A DNA stretch of 57,376 nucleotides from a bacterium (GCA_027484025.1 JAIXTI010000045.1:1-57376), one strand, 5' to 3'. Shown: positions 41,505 to 51,127, counted from the first letter of the stretch. Program-made: numbers and translations. The notes: generated from the letters alone by a model not told the origin.

Positions 41505-42250
41505 GCCACCGTCTCCAGAATCCAGTCGTAACCACGCGCTTCGAGTTCGAGCGCCAGCGACTTGTCGCCGCTCTTGATGATGCGGCCGCCGGCGAGCACG
41601 TGCACGTAGTCGGGGACGATGTAGTTGAGCAGGCGCTGGTAGTGCGTCACGACGATGGCGGCATTGTCGGGGCGCTTGAGCGCGTTGACGCCCTCGGCCA
41701 CGATGCGCAGCGCGTCGATGTCGAGCCCCGAGTCGGTTTCGTCGAGGATGGAGAGCATGGGCTGCAGGACCGCCATCTGCAGAATTTCATTGCGCTTCTT
41801 CTCGCCACCGGAGAACCCGGCGTTGACCGAGCGGTTGAGCATGCTCGGATCCATGTCGACGAGCTTGAGCTTCTCTTCCACGAGATCGAGGAATTCCATG
41901 GGGTCGGCTTCGTCGAGTCCCTTGGACTTCCGGATTTCGTTGTAGGCGGCACGCAGGAAGTACGCGTTGGTCACGCCCGGGATTTCGACGGGATACTGGA
42001 AGGCCAGGAAGACGCCATTCTGTGCGCGCACTTCGGCATCCATCTCGAGCAGGTTCTCACCGTTGTAAAGCACCTCGCCGCCGGTGATCTCGTAGGCGGG
42101 GTGACCGGCAAGGACCTGCGCCAGCGTGCTCTTGCCGGAGCCGTTGGGTCCCATGACGGCATGTACTTCGCCCGCGTTGACGGTGAGCGAAATCCCCTTG
42201 AGAATGGCCTTGCCGTCGATGGACGCGTGGAGGTCGTTGATCTGGAGCAT
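41501..42250 (-). CDS. sufC: SufC, Fe-S assembly ATPase
   Basis: 249 aa ABC ATPase. Walker A is VMGPNGSGKSTLAQV, signature FSGGEKKRNEILQM, Walker B LSILDETDSGLD, and His in VVTHYQRLL. ATP binding drives rearrangement of SufBD during cluster assembly. A 133-nt gap separates it from sufB, the only sizeable gap in the operon. Confidence 0.96.
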   Translation of the reverse strand: MLQINDLHASIDGKAILKGISLTVNAGEVHAVMGPNGSGKSTLAQVLAGHPAYEITGGEVLYNGENLLEMDAEVRAQNGVFLAFQYPVEIPGVTNAYFLRAAYNEIRKSKGLDEADPMEFLDLVEEKLKLVDMDPSMLNRSVNAGFSGGEKKRNEILQMAVLQPMLSILDETDSGLDIDALRIVAEGVNALKRPDNAAIVVTHYQRLLNYIVPDYVHVLAGGRIIKSGDKSLALELEARGYDWILETVA

Positions 42251-42383
42251 ATATCTGGTGAACGGAGAAAGTGTTTGAGCGAGTAGTGTGTCGTTCGTAG
42301 TGAAGGGTTTCGGTTGTCAGTTCGCCTGACTCCTCGTCACCATCAACTGCAAACTCAAAACTTCGTGAGGATTGCGCGGGCGA

Positions 42384-43817
42384 TCAGCCCACCGACCCCT
42401 CGAGCGTAATGCCGAGCAGCTGCTGCGCTTCGAGCGCAAACTCCATGGGCAGCTCCTTGAACACTTCCTTGCAGAAGCCGCTCACGATCATCGACACCGC
42501 CTGTTCGGCGTCGAGCCCGCGCGCCTTGAGGTAGAAGATCTGATCTTCGCCGATCTTCGACGTCGAGGCTTCGTGTTCGAGCGTGGCGCTGTTGTTCCCC
42601 ACTTCGACATACGGGAACGTGTGGGCGCCACAGGCATTGCCTACCAGCATCGAGTCGCACTGCGTGTAGTTGCGTGCGCCCTCGGCCTTCGGGAGAATCT
42701 GCACCTTGCCGCGATAGCTGTTCTGTCCCTTCATCGCGGAGATGCCCTTCGAAACGATCGTGGACTTCGTATTGCGGCCGATGTGGATCATCTTCGTGCC
42801 CGTATCGGCCTGCTGCATCTTGCTGGCGACCGCCACCGAGTAGAACTCGCCGACGCTGTTGTCGCCCTGCAGGATCACGCTGGGATACTTCCACGTGATC
42901 GAGGAGCCGGTTTCCACCTGCGTCCACGACACCTTCGCGTTGGTCATCGCCTTCGCGCGCTTGGTGACGAAGTTGTAGATGCCGCCCACACCGTGCTCGT
43001 CGCCGGCGTACCAGTTCTGGACGGTGCTGTACTTCACGGTGGCGTTGTCGAGCGCCACGATTTCGACGACGGCGGCGTGCAGCTGATTGGTGTCGCGCTT
43101 GGGAGCCGTGCACCCTTCGAGATAGCTGACGGTCGAGCCTTCATCCGCCACGATAAGCGTGCGCTCGAACTGCCCCGTTTCCGCCGCATTGATGCGGAAA
43201 TACGTGGACAGCTCCATGGGGCACTTCACGCCCTTGGGGATGTAGCAGAACGAGCCATCGGAGAAGACGGCGCTGTTCAGTGCGGCAAAGAAGTTGTCGC
43301 TGTAGGGCACGACGGAGCCGAGGTACTTCTGCACCAGCTCCGGATGCTCGCGCACGGCTTCGCCGAACGACATGAACACGATGCCGTGCTTGCCCAGCTC
43401 TTCCTTGTACGTCGTGCCGACGGAGACGGAGTCGAACACCGCGTCGACGGCGACGTTGTTGAGGCGCTTCTGCTCGGTGAGCGAGATGCCGAGCTTCTTG
43501 TATGTCTCGAGCAGCGCCGGGTCGACATCCTCGAGCGACGCGAGCGGCTTGACCGACTTGGGCGCGCTGTAGTACGACGCCGCCTGGTAGTCGATGGGCG
43601 GATACTGCACGTTGGCCCAGTGCGGCTCCTTCATGGTCTGCCAACGACGGAACGCCTTGAGGCGCCAGTCGAGCAGCCATTCCGGCTCCTGCTTCTTGGC
43701 CGAAATGAAGCGGACCGTGTCTTCGGTCAGCCCCGGCGGCAGCGTTTCGGTTTCGATATCCGTGCTGAAGCCGTACTGGTACTCACGATTGACCAGTTGC
43801 TCGATGGTCGAACTCAT
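42384..43817 (-). CDS. sufB: SufB, Fe-S scaffold
   Basis: 477 aa. [19 protein letters not shown] is the usual N-terminal region; [20 protein letters not shown] and the beta-helix with [18 protein letters not shown] follow, then the [16 protein letters not shown] strand and [20 protein letters not shown]. SufB is the main scaffold on which the cluster forms. The ATG overlaps the sufR stop (ATGA), so regulator and scaffold are translationally coupled. Confidence 0.96.
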   Translation of the reverse strand: MSSTIEQLVNREYQYGFSTDIETETLPPGLTEDTVRFISAKKQEPEWLLDWRLKAFRRWQTMKEPHWANVQYPPIDYQAASYYSAPKSVKPLASLEDVDPALLETYKKLGISLTEQKRLNNVAVDAVFDSVSVGTTYKEELGKHGIVFMSFGEAVREHPELVQKYLGSVVPYSDNFFAALNSAVFSDGSFCYIPKGVKCPMELSTYFRINAAETGQFERTLIVADEGSTVSYLEGCTAPKRDTNQLHAAVVEIVALDNATVKYSTVQNWYAGDEHGVGGIYNFVTKRAKAMTNAKVSWTQVETGSSITWKYPSVILQGDNSVGEFYSVAVASKMQQADTGTKMIHIGRNTKSTIVSKGISAMKGQNSYRGKVQILPKAEGARNYTQCDSMLVGNACGAHTFPYVEVGNNSATLEHEASTSKIGEDQIFYLKARGLDAEQAVSMIVSGFCKEVFKELPMEFALEAQQLLGITLEGSVG

Positions 43818-44539
43818 GCCTGCTCCTGTTTCACCGTTGCAAGGTGACCTGACACGCCATATTCACAGTGGCCGCAGCCGCCCAGCCGATGCGCACTGCG
43901 CACCAGCGGAACGCCCAACAGCCGCTCAACGAACTTCGCTTCGACCGCACACGCCTCGGGAAAGCGCTCGGCGATTTCCCGGACCGCACAGTTATGAATG
44001 CGCAGGGTGAGGGTTGGAGTTGCCTCCGATTCACCCGGCGCCACCGCATGCCCTGCTTCCTGCGCCACCGGCAGCTCCACGCGCACCGCTTCCGCCATGT
44101 AGCCCTTGGCGGTGAGCAGTTCGGCCACCAGCGGGACCCGCTCGTCGAGCGGGAGTGCTTCGAGCACCGGGCCGGCCTCGTCGGCCAGGCGACGCCACTC
44201 GGCTTCCAGCACCGCCTCCACCGCTTGATCGCCCGTTTGGGCCCGCAGGGCGTCGAGCGCCGTGGCGAGCACCTGCACGTACGACCGCGGGAAGAGCGCT
44301 TCACCGGCGGGTGTGAGCGAAAAGGCGTAGACCGGCGCCCCAACCCCGCGCACATCGCGCTGGTAGCGCACCAATCCGTCCTCCTCGAGGGCCTTCAGGT
44401 GTCGACGGAGCGCGTTGGCCGTGAGGCCGAACTGCTCGCCAAGTTCCTGAGCCGTCAGCGGTTGCGCTTTTTTGAGCGCCACCAGCAACTCGGCCCGGAC
44501 TCCCCGAAATCCTCCCAACGCCCCGACGACATCCTCCAT
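43814..44539 (-). CDS. sufR: SufR-type Fe-S-sensing transcriptional regulator
   Basis: 241 aa. The N-terminal winged helix ([20 protein letters not shown]) precedes a dimerisation region and a C-terminal Cys cluster: Cys in [18 protein letters not shown] and CGHC in [11 protein letters not shown]. This spacing matches SufR, which binds a [4Fe-4S] cluster and represses suf genes when clusters are plentiful. ATG 44539 is chosen because a consensus TATAAT ends 6 nt before it, leaving essentially no leader. The product probably autoregulates the operon through the operator noted below. Confidence 0.92.
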   Translation of the reverse strand: MEDVVGALGGFRGVRAELLVALKKAQPLTAQELGEQFGLTANALRRHLKALEEDGLVRYQRDVRGVGAPVYAFSLTPAGEALFPRSYVQVLATALDALRAQTGDQAVEAVLEAEWRRLADEAGPVLEALPLDERVPLVAELLTAKGYMAEAVRVELPVAQEAGHAVAPGESEATPTLTLRIHNCAVREIAERFPEACAVEAKFVERLLGVPLVRSAHRLGGCGHCEYGVSGHLATVKQEQA

Positions 44540-44545
44540 GCCGAC

Positions 44546-44575
44546 ATTATAACTCGGCTTTAGCGTGTTCGTCAA
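44546..44575 (-). promoter_or_regulatory. suf operon promoter (consensus sigma-70), leaderless
   Basis: Minus strand TTGACG (44570-44575), 18-nt spacer, TATAAT (44546-44551), then 6 nt to the sufR ATG. It is the closest match to the sigma-70 consensus in the window. No Shine-Dalgarno precedes the start. Confidence 0.8.
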
Positions 44576-44591
44576 CGAAACTGTTCACGAA
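44568..44591. promoter_or_regulatory. Candidate SufR operator
   Basis: A perfect palindrome TTCGT-CA-ACGAA (44568-44579) overlaps the -35 box. Reading on, CAAC-N6-GTTC (44573-44586) matches the cyanobacterial SufR site CAAC-N6-GTTG in seven of eight positions. Binding here would block polymerase. Confidence 0.5.
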
Positions 44592-44835
44592 TAGGAGCTG
44601 GCGGGACGACTTGGGTGCGGTGTGAAGATTTTCTAGCGATCAGAATGTCTTGGCTGCGCCCTCAGAACCGCGTGCTGCAGTTTCGCGTATCGCCTTCTCG
44701 TTGTACTCTTTGCGCAGTCGTCCGGACTGGACGTTGCGCCTGGTCCACGAATGCCGGATGGGCGCGTCGCGGGGGCTATGGCAGCCTCCGCCTGACTCGG
44801 TCCCGTCCATTTCACTCTCAGAGAGCGCTGCCGTA

Positions 44836-45249
44836 GTGCGTCTTTCCGTATCGGTTGCCATCGTCGTGTTGCTGCTGGGATTGTTCGCGCTCGCGCGTGC
44901 ATCCCGGATCAATCGTCAGTCCATCGAACGCGATGGGCTGTCGCGGTTTCGTGATACGTTCCGCGGCCGATTCCCCGAGATTCTGCTGGCGCAGGTGTAC
45001 GGCTATCTGGCCGAGCGTCACGGGGTGCAGGAGCCGCACTACATCGTGAATCCAGCGGACGACTTGCAGCGTGAGTACGGCTTGGTCGACCTCGACCTCG
45101 AAGACGCGGTGCTCGTGATCGCCGATCGTGCCGGTGCGCGTCTGCCGCGTGCACAGGAGCTCGATGGCCTCAAGAGTTCGGTGCGCACTGTCGAGGATCT
45201 GCTGCGCTTCCTCGAGCCGTATTTCCGTCCGGAAGTGGTCAAAGGGTGA
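44836..45249 (+). CDS. Membrane-anchored protein with a possible ACP-like domain
   Basis: 137 aa from GTG 44836 (start uncertain; open frame extends back to 44650). One hydrophobic helix (VSVAIVVLLLGLFALA) is followed by a soluble helical domain. Its pattern DDLQREYGLVDLDLEDAVLV, then RTVEDLLRFLEPYF, resembles an acyl carrier protein, but the DSL serine that carries phosphopantetheine is replaced by DLD. If the resemblance holds it cannot be a classical carrier. Its stop overlaps the M23 peptidase start (GTGA). Confidence 0.6.
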   Translation: MRLSVSVAIVVLLLGLFALARASRINRQSIERDGLSRFRDTFRGRFPEILLAQVYGYLAERHGVQEPHYIVNPADDLQREYGLVDLDLEDAVLVIADRAGARLPRAQELDGLKSSVRTVEDLLRFLEPYFRPEVVKG

Positions 45250-45890
45250 TCGGCGTCTGCGGGCAGCGACGTCTCCTGCTCGTGGCCGCGATCCTGTTGT
45301 GCTCCGCCTGCTCCCGCGGCCGTCCGGAGCCTGAGCCGGTCCCCGTCCCGGCGCCCTCCACGGTGCCGCGCGCGATCGGTGCGGTGCCGACGCATGTGGG
45401 CCCACGCAGTGAGTCGGTGACCGACGCCGATCTGGCGCGGCTCTGGGAGCGTCAGCTGATGGTGCCGGTAGAGGGGTTCAGCGCGCGCTCGCTGCGTGAC
45501 AACTACACGGCGGGGCGGGCCAACGGCAAAATCCACGGGGCCCTCGACATTCTCGCCCCGCGCTCGACGCCCGTCTTGGCTGCGGCCGACCATGTCATTG
45601 GCCGGATGTTCGAGGGACCGATTGGCGGGATCGTGATCTACGCTTACGACGACGAAGAGCAGTTCGTGTACTACTACGCGCACCTCGAGCGCTACCGGCG
45701 CGGGCTCGCCGTGGGTGACCGAGTCGCGAAGGGCTCCGTAATCGGCTACGTTGGGACGACGGGGAATGCGCCACCGAACACCCCGCATTTGCACTTTCAG
45801 GTGATGAAGCGGGGCCGCGGGCGCGTCTGGTGGGACGGCCCCCCGATCAATCCGTATTCGTTTTTCGCACTCGACGGGGTTCGTCCATGA
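45246..45890 (+). CDS. M23-family peptidase (LytM-like), lipoprotein
   Basis: 214 aa with a lipobox (ILLCSAC) at the end of a signal peptide and a Pro-rich linker. LytM zinc ligands: His and Asp in KIHGALDILAP, then HLHFQV. These enzymes cut peptidoglycan cross-bridges or, when degenerate, activate amidases. Here the metal residues look intact. GTG start overlaps the previous stop; its own stop overlaps yhbY. Confidence 0.9.
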   Translation: MIGVCGQRRLLLVAAILLCSACSRGRPEPEPVPVPAPSTVPRAIGAVPTHVGPRSESVTDADLARLWERQLMVPVEGFSARSLRDNYTAGRANGKIHGALDILAPRSTPVLAAADHVIGRMFEGPIGGIVIYAYDDEEQFVYYYAHLERYRRGLAVGDRVAKGSVIGYVGTTGNAPPNTPHLHFQVMKRGRGRVWWDGPPINPYSFFALDGVRP

Positions 45891-46195
45891 GCATGACCGG
45901 TAAGGAGCGCGCCGAGCTGCGTTCCGAGGCACACCATCTCGACGTGCTCGTGCACATCGGCCACTCCGGCTTGACGCCGACGCTGCTTCAGAGCCTCGAC
46001 GACGTGTTGCGCACCAAAGAGCTGGTCAAGGTGCAGGTGGCCAAGGCCGGTGAGCTCAGCGCCAAGGAAGCGGCCAACGCCGCCGCCGAAGAGATGGGCG
46101 CTGAAGTCATTCAGGTGATTGGCCGAACCTTTACGCTGTTCCGCGAAAACCCCGAGCTGAAAAAGAAGGGCGATCTGCCCCCGTGGAAACGCTGA
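45887..46195 (+). CDS. yhbY: RNA-binding protein YhbY (CRM domain)
   Basis: 102 aa, one CRM/KhbY-like domain. LRSEAHHLDVLVHIGHSGLT contains the GxxG loop, and ELVKVQVAKAGEL plus VQVIGRTFTLFRENPE complete the fold. YhbY binds pre-50S particles and assists ribosome assembly. ATGA overlap with the M23 gene. Confidence 0.93.
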   Translation: MSMTGKERAELRSEAHHLDVLVHIGHSGLTPTLLQSLDDVLRTKELVKVQVAKAGELSAKEAANAAAEEMGAEVIQVIGRTFTLFRENPELKKKGDLPPWKR

Positions 46196-46297
46196 CGGGT
46201 TCGGCACGTTTGCCGCTTGTCGCACGTTGCTGCTGTAGTATCTTCCGCCATTCGAGCGCTACCCTCATTTCGGTCGGTCCGACCCGAGCTTCGTCAC

Positions 46298-46561
<264 letters not shown>

Positions 46562-46921
46562 GGCGGGAACTGCAACGGCGGTTCGGGTTTGGAACCGCCA
46601 CCGCAGTTGCTGGACTGCCACTGCGGTTCTGGACTGCCCCTGCAGTTTGGGAACACTGCAGTTTGGGTTGAAAAGGAAAACGCCGACCGGCTTTGCCGGG
46701 TCGGCGTTTTTTCTGGTGGTTGACCTCACTGCCACTGCGGTTGCGGTTCCCCAACCACCAAAAAACGCCGATCCGGCAAAGCCGGTCGGCGTTTTCCATA
46801 GCGACCCGAACCGCCGTGTTCCCCAACCGCAGGGGCAGTCCAGAACCGCAGTGGCGGTCCATCAACTGCAGTGGCAGTTCCAAACCCGAACCGCAGTAGC
46901 AGTCCAAAACCGCAGTAGAGT
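46562..46921. repeat. Composite inverted-repeat element C (solo copy)
   Basis: It fills exactly the space between the stop codons of the ferredoxin and the convergent methyltransferase gene. Left arm 46564-46668 and right arm 46806-46921 are inverted and use the same units as B1/B2. The centre has hairpin 46677-46712, stem TGGTGGTTG/CAACCACCA (46714-46722 and 46752-46760) and hairpin 46760-46795, which is the reverse complement of the first. The whole element is thus one long palindrome. No gene lies inside. Confidence 0.9.
46677..46712. terminator. Strong hairpin with T-run inside element C
   Basis: AAAACGCCGAC and GTCGGCGTTTTTT pair around a CCGGCTTTGCCGG inner palindrome. It would end ferredoxin transcription; the mirror hairpin at 46760-46795 would do the same for the convergent gene. 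Confidence 0.8.
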
Positions 46922-47533
46922 TTACAGCGTTCCCTTGTACCAGAACGCCCCGATCAAGACCACATACTGGAGGATCGTAGAGCGTTCGCTCCAGATCGCT
47001 TCCTTCCAGTCGTGCTGTCCTTCGGTGGCGCCGGCGGGCGGGCGGCCGAACCAGCGCGGCGTGCGTGCCTTGTAGTCCAAATATTCTTGGCCGAAGATCG
47101 ACTCCAATACGCCTTCCTCGTAGCGCACGATCAGCGTGTACTCGATGGCGAAGATCACGATCGCCACCGGAATGAACCAGAAGACGCCGCTCACCACCGT
47201 GAAGCCGATCCACGCGAGGAAGTTGCCCACGTAGAGCGGGTTGCGGCACCACGCAAACGCGCCGTAGGTGACCAGGCGCTGCACTTCGCGCGAGCGACGG
47301 CGCGTTACCGTGCCGGCGGCGGCGACACCGGCGGTACGGATGAGTTCACCGAGGGCGACGATCAGCAGGCCGATCGTCCACGTCGTCGACGTCTGCACCC
47401 CGGGGAGGAGCAGGGGGGCCGCCAGAAAGGGGACCGGGAGCCAGCCGCGGTTCTTGAACAGCACCTGCCCGATGCGGGCAGCGGTCGTACGTTCGGCTTC
47501 GGAGATTACAGGCGCGGCGGCGTTATCGGTCAT
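46922..47533 (-). CDS. Isoprenylcysteine carboxyl methyltransferase-family membrane protein
   Basis: 203 aa with four to five membrane helices. The SAM-binding C-terminal pattern is GAFAWCRNPLYVGNFLAWIG, then RYEEGVLESIFGQEYLDYK and RTPRWFG, shared by ICMT, PEMT and related phospholipid or steroid methyltransferases. The substrate is unknown. It is the last gene of a three-gene operon with 4-nt overlaps. Confidence 0.87.
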   Translation of the reverse strand: MTDNAAAPVISEAERTTAARIGQVLFKNRGWLPVPFLAAPLLLPGVQTSTTWTIGLLIVALGELIRTAGVAAAGTVTRRRSREVQRLVTYGAFAWCRNPLYVGNFLAWIGFTVVSGVFWFIPVAIVIFAIEYTLIVRYEEGVLESIFGQEYLDYKARTPRWFGRPPAGATEGQHDWKEAIWSERSTILQYVVLIGAFWYKGTL

Positions 47534-48327
47534 TCCAGCGTGGAAAGAAAGTCGGAGAGGGCGTGCGTGGTGGCGGCGGGCCGTTCGAGACAGGGCACGT
47601 GGCCGGCGCCGGCGATGATTTCGAGTCGCACGCGCGCTGCGGAAGGTAATGCTTCCGCGATCGCGCGCGCTTCCTTGATGGGGGTCAAGGCATCGTCCTC
47701 GCCGACCACCACCAGGGACGGAACGCTAACCGATTTCAGTGTGTCGCGTGAGTCTGGCCGGTCCCGGAGGGCCTGCAACGCCCCGATCACGCCGGCGGCC
47801 GACTGCCGACCCATCATCGCCCGCAGTGACGCCACCACTTCGGGGCGCCGCTCGCGCGTCATCGATCCCACCATCCCCGTGATCTGCGCGTCGGCAATAA
47901 CGCGGGTCCCGTCCCGCTTCACGAGCGCGATGAGTTCGTCGCGGCGTGACTTCCCCTCCTCGGTGTCGGGGCCCGCCTTGGTATCGCAGAATACCAGCGC
48001 CCGCACCCGCTCCGGGTGCCGACGCCACATCGCCATCGCGATGTAGCCGCCCATCGACAACCCGCAGATGACCGCCTGCTCCAGCTGCAGCCAGTCGAGC
48101 AGCGCCGCCACATCGTCGGCGTACTGATCCATGGAGTACGGACCATGCGTCGACGAATGCCCGAAGCCGCGAATGTCCGGTACGATGCAGCGGGCCTGCG
48201 GCGAGAGCGCCACCCGCTGCGACGCCCACAACGTGCGGTCGTGCGGAAATCCGTGCAGGAACAGCATCGGCGTGCCGTCCCCCTGATCGTCGTAGCCAAT
48301 CTGAAAGCCGGGAAGCTGCGCGATCAT
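47530..48327 (-). CDS. Alpha/beta-fold hydrolase
   Basis: 265 aa. HGFPHDRTLW is the oxyanion motif, ICGLSMGGYIAMAM carries the nucleophile Ser, and VVVGEDDALTP and AGAGHVPCLE hold the Asp and His. It resembles 3-oxoadipate enol-lactonase-type hydrolases, but no pathway genes are adjacent. Overlaps both neighbours by 4 nt. Confidence 0.9.
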   Translation of the reverse strand: MIAQLPGFQIGYDDQGDGTPMLFLHGFPHDRTLWASQRVALSPQARCIVPDIRGFGHSSTHGPYSMDQYADDVAALLDWLQLEQAVICGLSMGGYIAMAMWRRHPERVRALVFCDTKAGPDTEEGKSRRDELIALVKRDGTRVIADAQITGMVGSMTRERRPEVVASLRAMMGRQSAAGVIGALQALRDRPDSRDTLKSVSVPSLVVVGEDDALTPIKEARAIAEALPSAARVRLEIIAGAGHVPCLERPAATTHALSDFLSTLE

Positions 48328-49664
48328 GACAGCGAATCCACCGGCCCACGGTTTGCCTCGCCCATCACCACATCCGGCGTCACCTCGGCACGCATGAGAT
48401 CCCGCTGCGTCTTGTTGTACTTGACCATCGCCTTTTCCCGCGCATTCTCACGCTCGGCCATCATGCGCAGCGGCACCAGCACGGCCGCCGTGAGCGGTAC
48501 CGCGACCATGAGCCCCAGAAAGCCGAAAACCAGCGTCATCAGCGTCTGCGACACGAGGGTAATGGCCGGCGGCAGGTCCATCTCGCCCCGCATGAGATAC
48601 GGGATGAGCAGGTTGTTTTCGAGGAATTGAATGCCCCAGTACGCAATCACGACCGCGAGCGCCTTCTCGGGCGAGTCGACGAATGCCATGAGCACGGCCG
48701 GCACGGCGCTCAGAATGGGCCCGACGGTGGGAATGAACTCCAGCAGCCCCGCGATGAACCCCAGCGCAAACGCTGCTTTGACCCCGAGCAGCATCAGGAC
48801 CGTGAAGCTCACCGTACCGATGACGACCATGGCGATGAGCTGCGTGACCAGCCACTTGCGCAGCACCGTCGAGATCTCGTCGAGCACGATGCGCACCTGC
48901 GCCCGCGAGCCGGCCGGGACCACCGACAGCATCCACCCGCGGTACACCTCGGGCTCGGCCCCGATGTACATGGCGAGGAAGATCAGCAGTACGAAGGCCG
49001 CAAAGGCCGCCAGCGTGTTGGAGACGAAGGAAAAGAGGTACTTGGTGGCGTTACCGATTCCTTCCCCCAGACGGCGCTTGATGGCCGCGGTGGGGGACTC
49101 GGGCTGGGCGGCCGGCACCGCACTCGCGGTGGGCTTCGAACCGGGCACGGCGCCCGCGGCCGGAGTTCGGGACGGCTGGCCGGCCACGGCCGGAGCCCCG
49201 CTGACCGCTACGCTGGCCGCCGAATCGATCGTCTGCGCCGTCCCGGCCGCCGACGAGATGAGCGAGCCCAGCAGCCCTCCCCGCTTGCTGTCGATCCACG
49301 TCTGCACCTTGTCGACGGCCGCCGGAAACTCCTGCTGCAGCACCTTCCCCTGGCTCACGAGCGTCGGCGCGGTGAGCGCCAGCACGCCGCCAATCGCACC
49401 CAGGGTGCCAAGGACGATGAGCGCCGAGGCGATGCCCCGCCGGATGCGGAACCGTTCGAGATAGTCGACCCCCCGAGCGACGGCGATCCCGAACAGCGTG
49501 GCCAGAAACACCAGAATGGCCAACGATTGCACCGACCAGAGCAGCTGCAGTCCGAACCAGACCATCAGCACCGTGAAGGCGGCCCTGGTCAGGTCGGCGC
49601 TGCGCCACCCCCGGCGCTCGGGGGCCAACGGATCAGGGAGCAAAGTCTCGTCAATACTGGTCAT
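48324..49664 (-). CDS. AI-2E family transporter (PerM/YdiK-like)
   Basis: 446 aa with about eight membrane helices. FGLQLLWSVQSLAILVFLAT starts the first helix pair, and the conserved GFIAGLLEFIPTVGPILSAV and LENNLLIPYLMRGEM motifs follow. A low-complexity Pro/Ala/Ser loop lies around residues 150-190. The family includes a TqsA-type AI-2 exporter and antiporters; the solute is unknown. First gene of the operon with the hydrolase and methyltransferase. Confidence 0.9.
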   Translation of the reverse strand: MTSIDETLLPDPLAPERRGWRSADLTRAAFTVLMVWFGLQLLWSVQSLAILVFLATLFGIAVARGVDYLERFRIRRGIASALIVLGTLGAIGGVLALTAPTLVSQGKVLQQEFPAAVDKVQTWIDSKRGGLLGSLISSAAGTAQTIDSAASVAVSGAPAVAGQPSRTPAAGAVPGSKPTASAVPAAQPESPTAAIKRRLGEGIGNATKYLFSFVSNTLAAFAAFVLLIFLAMYIGAEPEVYRGWMLSVVPAGSRAQVRIVLDEISTVLRKWLVTQLIAMVVIGTVSFTVLMLLGVKAAFALGFIAGLLEFIPTVGPILSAVPAVLMAFVDSPEKALAVVIAYWGIQFLENNLLIPYLMRGEMDLPPAITLVSQTLMTLVFGFLGLMVAVPLTAAVLVPLRMMAERENAREKAMVKYNKTQRDLMRAEVTPDVVMGEANRGPVDSLS

Positions 49665-49703
49665 GGTCCCGAAAGTACCCGTCGTTGTAGCTTACAGACA
49701 GAC

Positions 49704-50873
49704 ATGTCTTCGCCTTCCGCGCCACTCTATCTCGACACGGCCGACGCCGTTGATCGCTTTCTGTCCGGACTTACCGGCGTGCGCACGCTCGCGCTCGATA
49801 CAGAAGGTGCGAGCTTCCATCGCTTCGTCGATCGAATCTACCTGCTGCAACTCTCCACCGAACACCACGAAGCGGTGATCGATCCGTTGCCGATCGGCAC
49901 GCCCGAGAAACTCGGCGCACTGCTCGAAGATCGCAACGTCGAGGTGGTGTTGCACGATGCCGATTACGATTTGCGTCTGTTGCATCAGGATTACGGGTGG
50001 CGCGTCACGCATCTGTTCGACACCCGGGTCGCCGCGCAGCTGCTTGGCATCAAGGCGTTCGGATTGGCGGCGCTGCTCGAGCAGTATTTCGGGCTCAAGC
50101 TCGACAAGAAACATCAGCGCGCCGACTGGAGCATGCGACCGCTCACGGCCGACATGCTCGACTACGCCGCGCAAGACACACGCCATCTGTTGGGACTTCG
50201 TGACCGGCTGCACGCAGAGCTCGAGAAGAAGGGGCGCTGGCATTGGGCGCAGGAAGAGTTCGCGCGCGCCGAGGGCACGAAGTGGGAAAACGACGGCACC
50301 GATCAGGGATTCCTCAAGCTCAAGGGCGCGCGCGATCTCACGCGTCGCGAACTCGCGCGCTTGCGTGAACTCGTGAAGTGGCGCGATTCCATTGCTGCCG
50401 AACTCGATCGTGCCACGTTCCGTGTGGCCGGCAACGAGGTACTGCTCGATCTCGCGAAGGCAGCGCCCACGTCACGCGAGGCCTTGTTCGGGGTGAAAGG
50501 CTTCCCGCGCGGCATGAACGACGCTCGCGCCGCCGAGGCGCTGCAGGCCATCGTGCGCGGCAATGCCGTCGCCGAATCCGACCTCCCGCGTTTCCCCAAG
50601 AGTGCGCGCTGGGACAAGGATCCTGATTTCGACGAGCGGGTCTCGCGCCTCAAAACCGTGCGCGATGGCGTCGCCGCCAAGCTCGACCTCGATCCCGGCG
50701 TGCTCTGCTCGCGCGATCGCATGGAGCTCGTGGCGCGTCGCAAGCCGCGTCATGTGGATGACCTCAACAGCATCCCCGAGCTCCGGAAATGGCAGATCGA
50801 GGTGCTTGGCGCGCAGTTCGTCAAAACGCTGGCGAGTTTTCCGGCGGACGATTCGCCGTACAAGCCCGACTGA
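49704..50873 (+). CDS. rnd: Ribonuclease D-like 3'-5' exonuclease with HRDC domain
   Basis: 389 aa. The DEDDy exonuclease core has Asp and Glu in LALDTEGASFH, Asp in VLHDADYDLRLLHQ, and Tyr/Asp in DYAAQDTRHL. An HRDC-like helical domain follows (RRELARLRELVKWRDSIAAE, then REALFGVKGF) and a second HRDC-like segment closes the protein. RNase D trims the 3' ends of tRNA and other stable RNAs. ATG 49704; the divergent AI-2E gene starts 39 nt away. Confidence 0.93.
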   Translation: MSSPSAPLYLDTADAVDRFLSGLTGVRTLALDTEGASFHRFVDRIYLLQLSTEHHEAVIDPLPIGTPEKLGALLEDRNVEVVLHDADYDLRLLHQDYGWRVTHLFDTRVAAQLLGIKAFGLAALLEQYFGLKLDKKHQRADWSMRPLTADMLDYAAQDTRHLLGLRDRLHAELEKKGRWHWAQEEFARAEGTKWENDGTDQGFLKLKGARDLTRRELARLRELVKWRDSIAAELDRATFRVAGNEVLLDLAKAAPTSREALFGVKGFPRGMNDARAAEALQAIVRGNAVAESDLPRFPKSARWDKDPDFDERVSRLKTVRDGVAAKLDLDPGVLCSRDRMELVARRKPRHVDDLNSIPELRKWQIEVLGAQFVKTLASFPADDSPYKPD

Positions 50874-50884
50874 ACACCCAGCGG

Positions 50885-50944
50885 TGTAGCGCTGGCGCGA
50901 CAACTCTGTCGCCAGCGCCCCGCTTGCGGGGTGCTGGTGCTACA
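50885..50944. repeat. Nested stem-loop after rnd
   Basis: TGTAGC and GCTACA enclose two internal hairpins (GCTGGCG/CGCCAGC with CGACAACTCTGTCG at the tip, and CCCCGCTTGCGGGG). It may be a terminator or a mobile REP-type sequence. The rest of the 254-nt gap to lspA shows nothing I can name. Confidence 0.65.
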
Positions 50945-51127
50945 GCTCACGGCGAAATGTCCCGCGCCGAAATCGGCAGGATTAGGCGGTTAAGTCTCTG
51001 ACGTAAATGGCGTTGCGTGAGTTCCGGCTTACGCGCTTCGGGCGGCGTTCCAGCCCCTGCGAAACGGCACACGAGGTGCATACCTGATCGGCACATCGAA
51101 GTTGTGCCTCCTACCAGGTGCCGTCGC

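Noticed and set aside
50945..51127. Riboswitch or small RNA upstream of lspA
   Set aside because: The region is GC-rich with weak pairing, but I could not recognise any known RNA motif.
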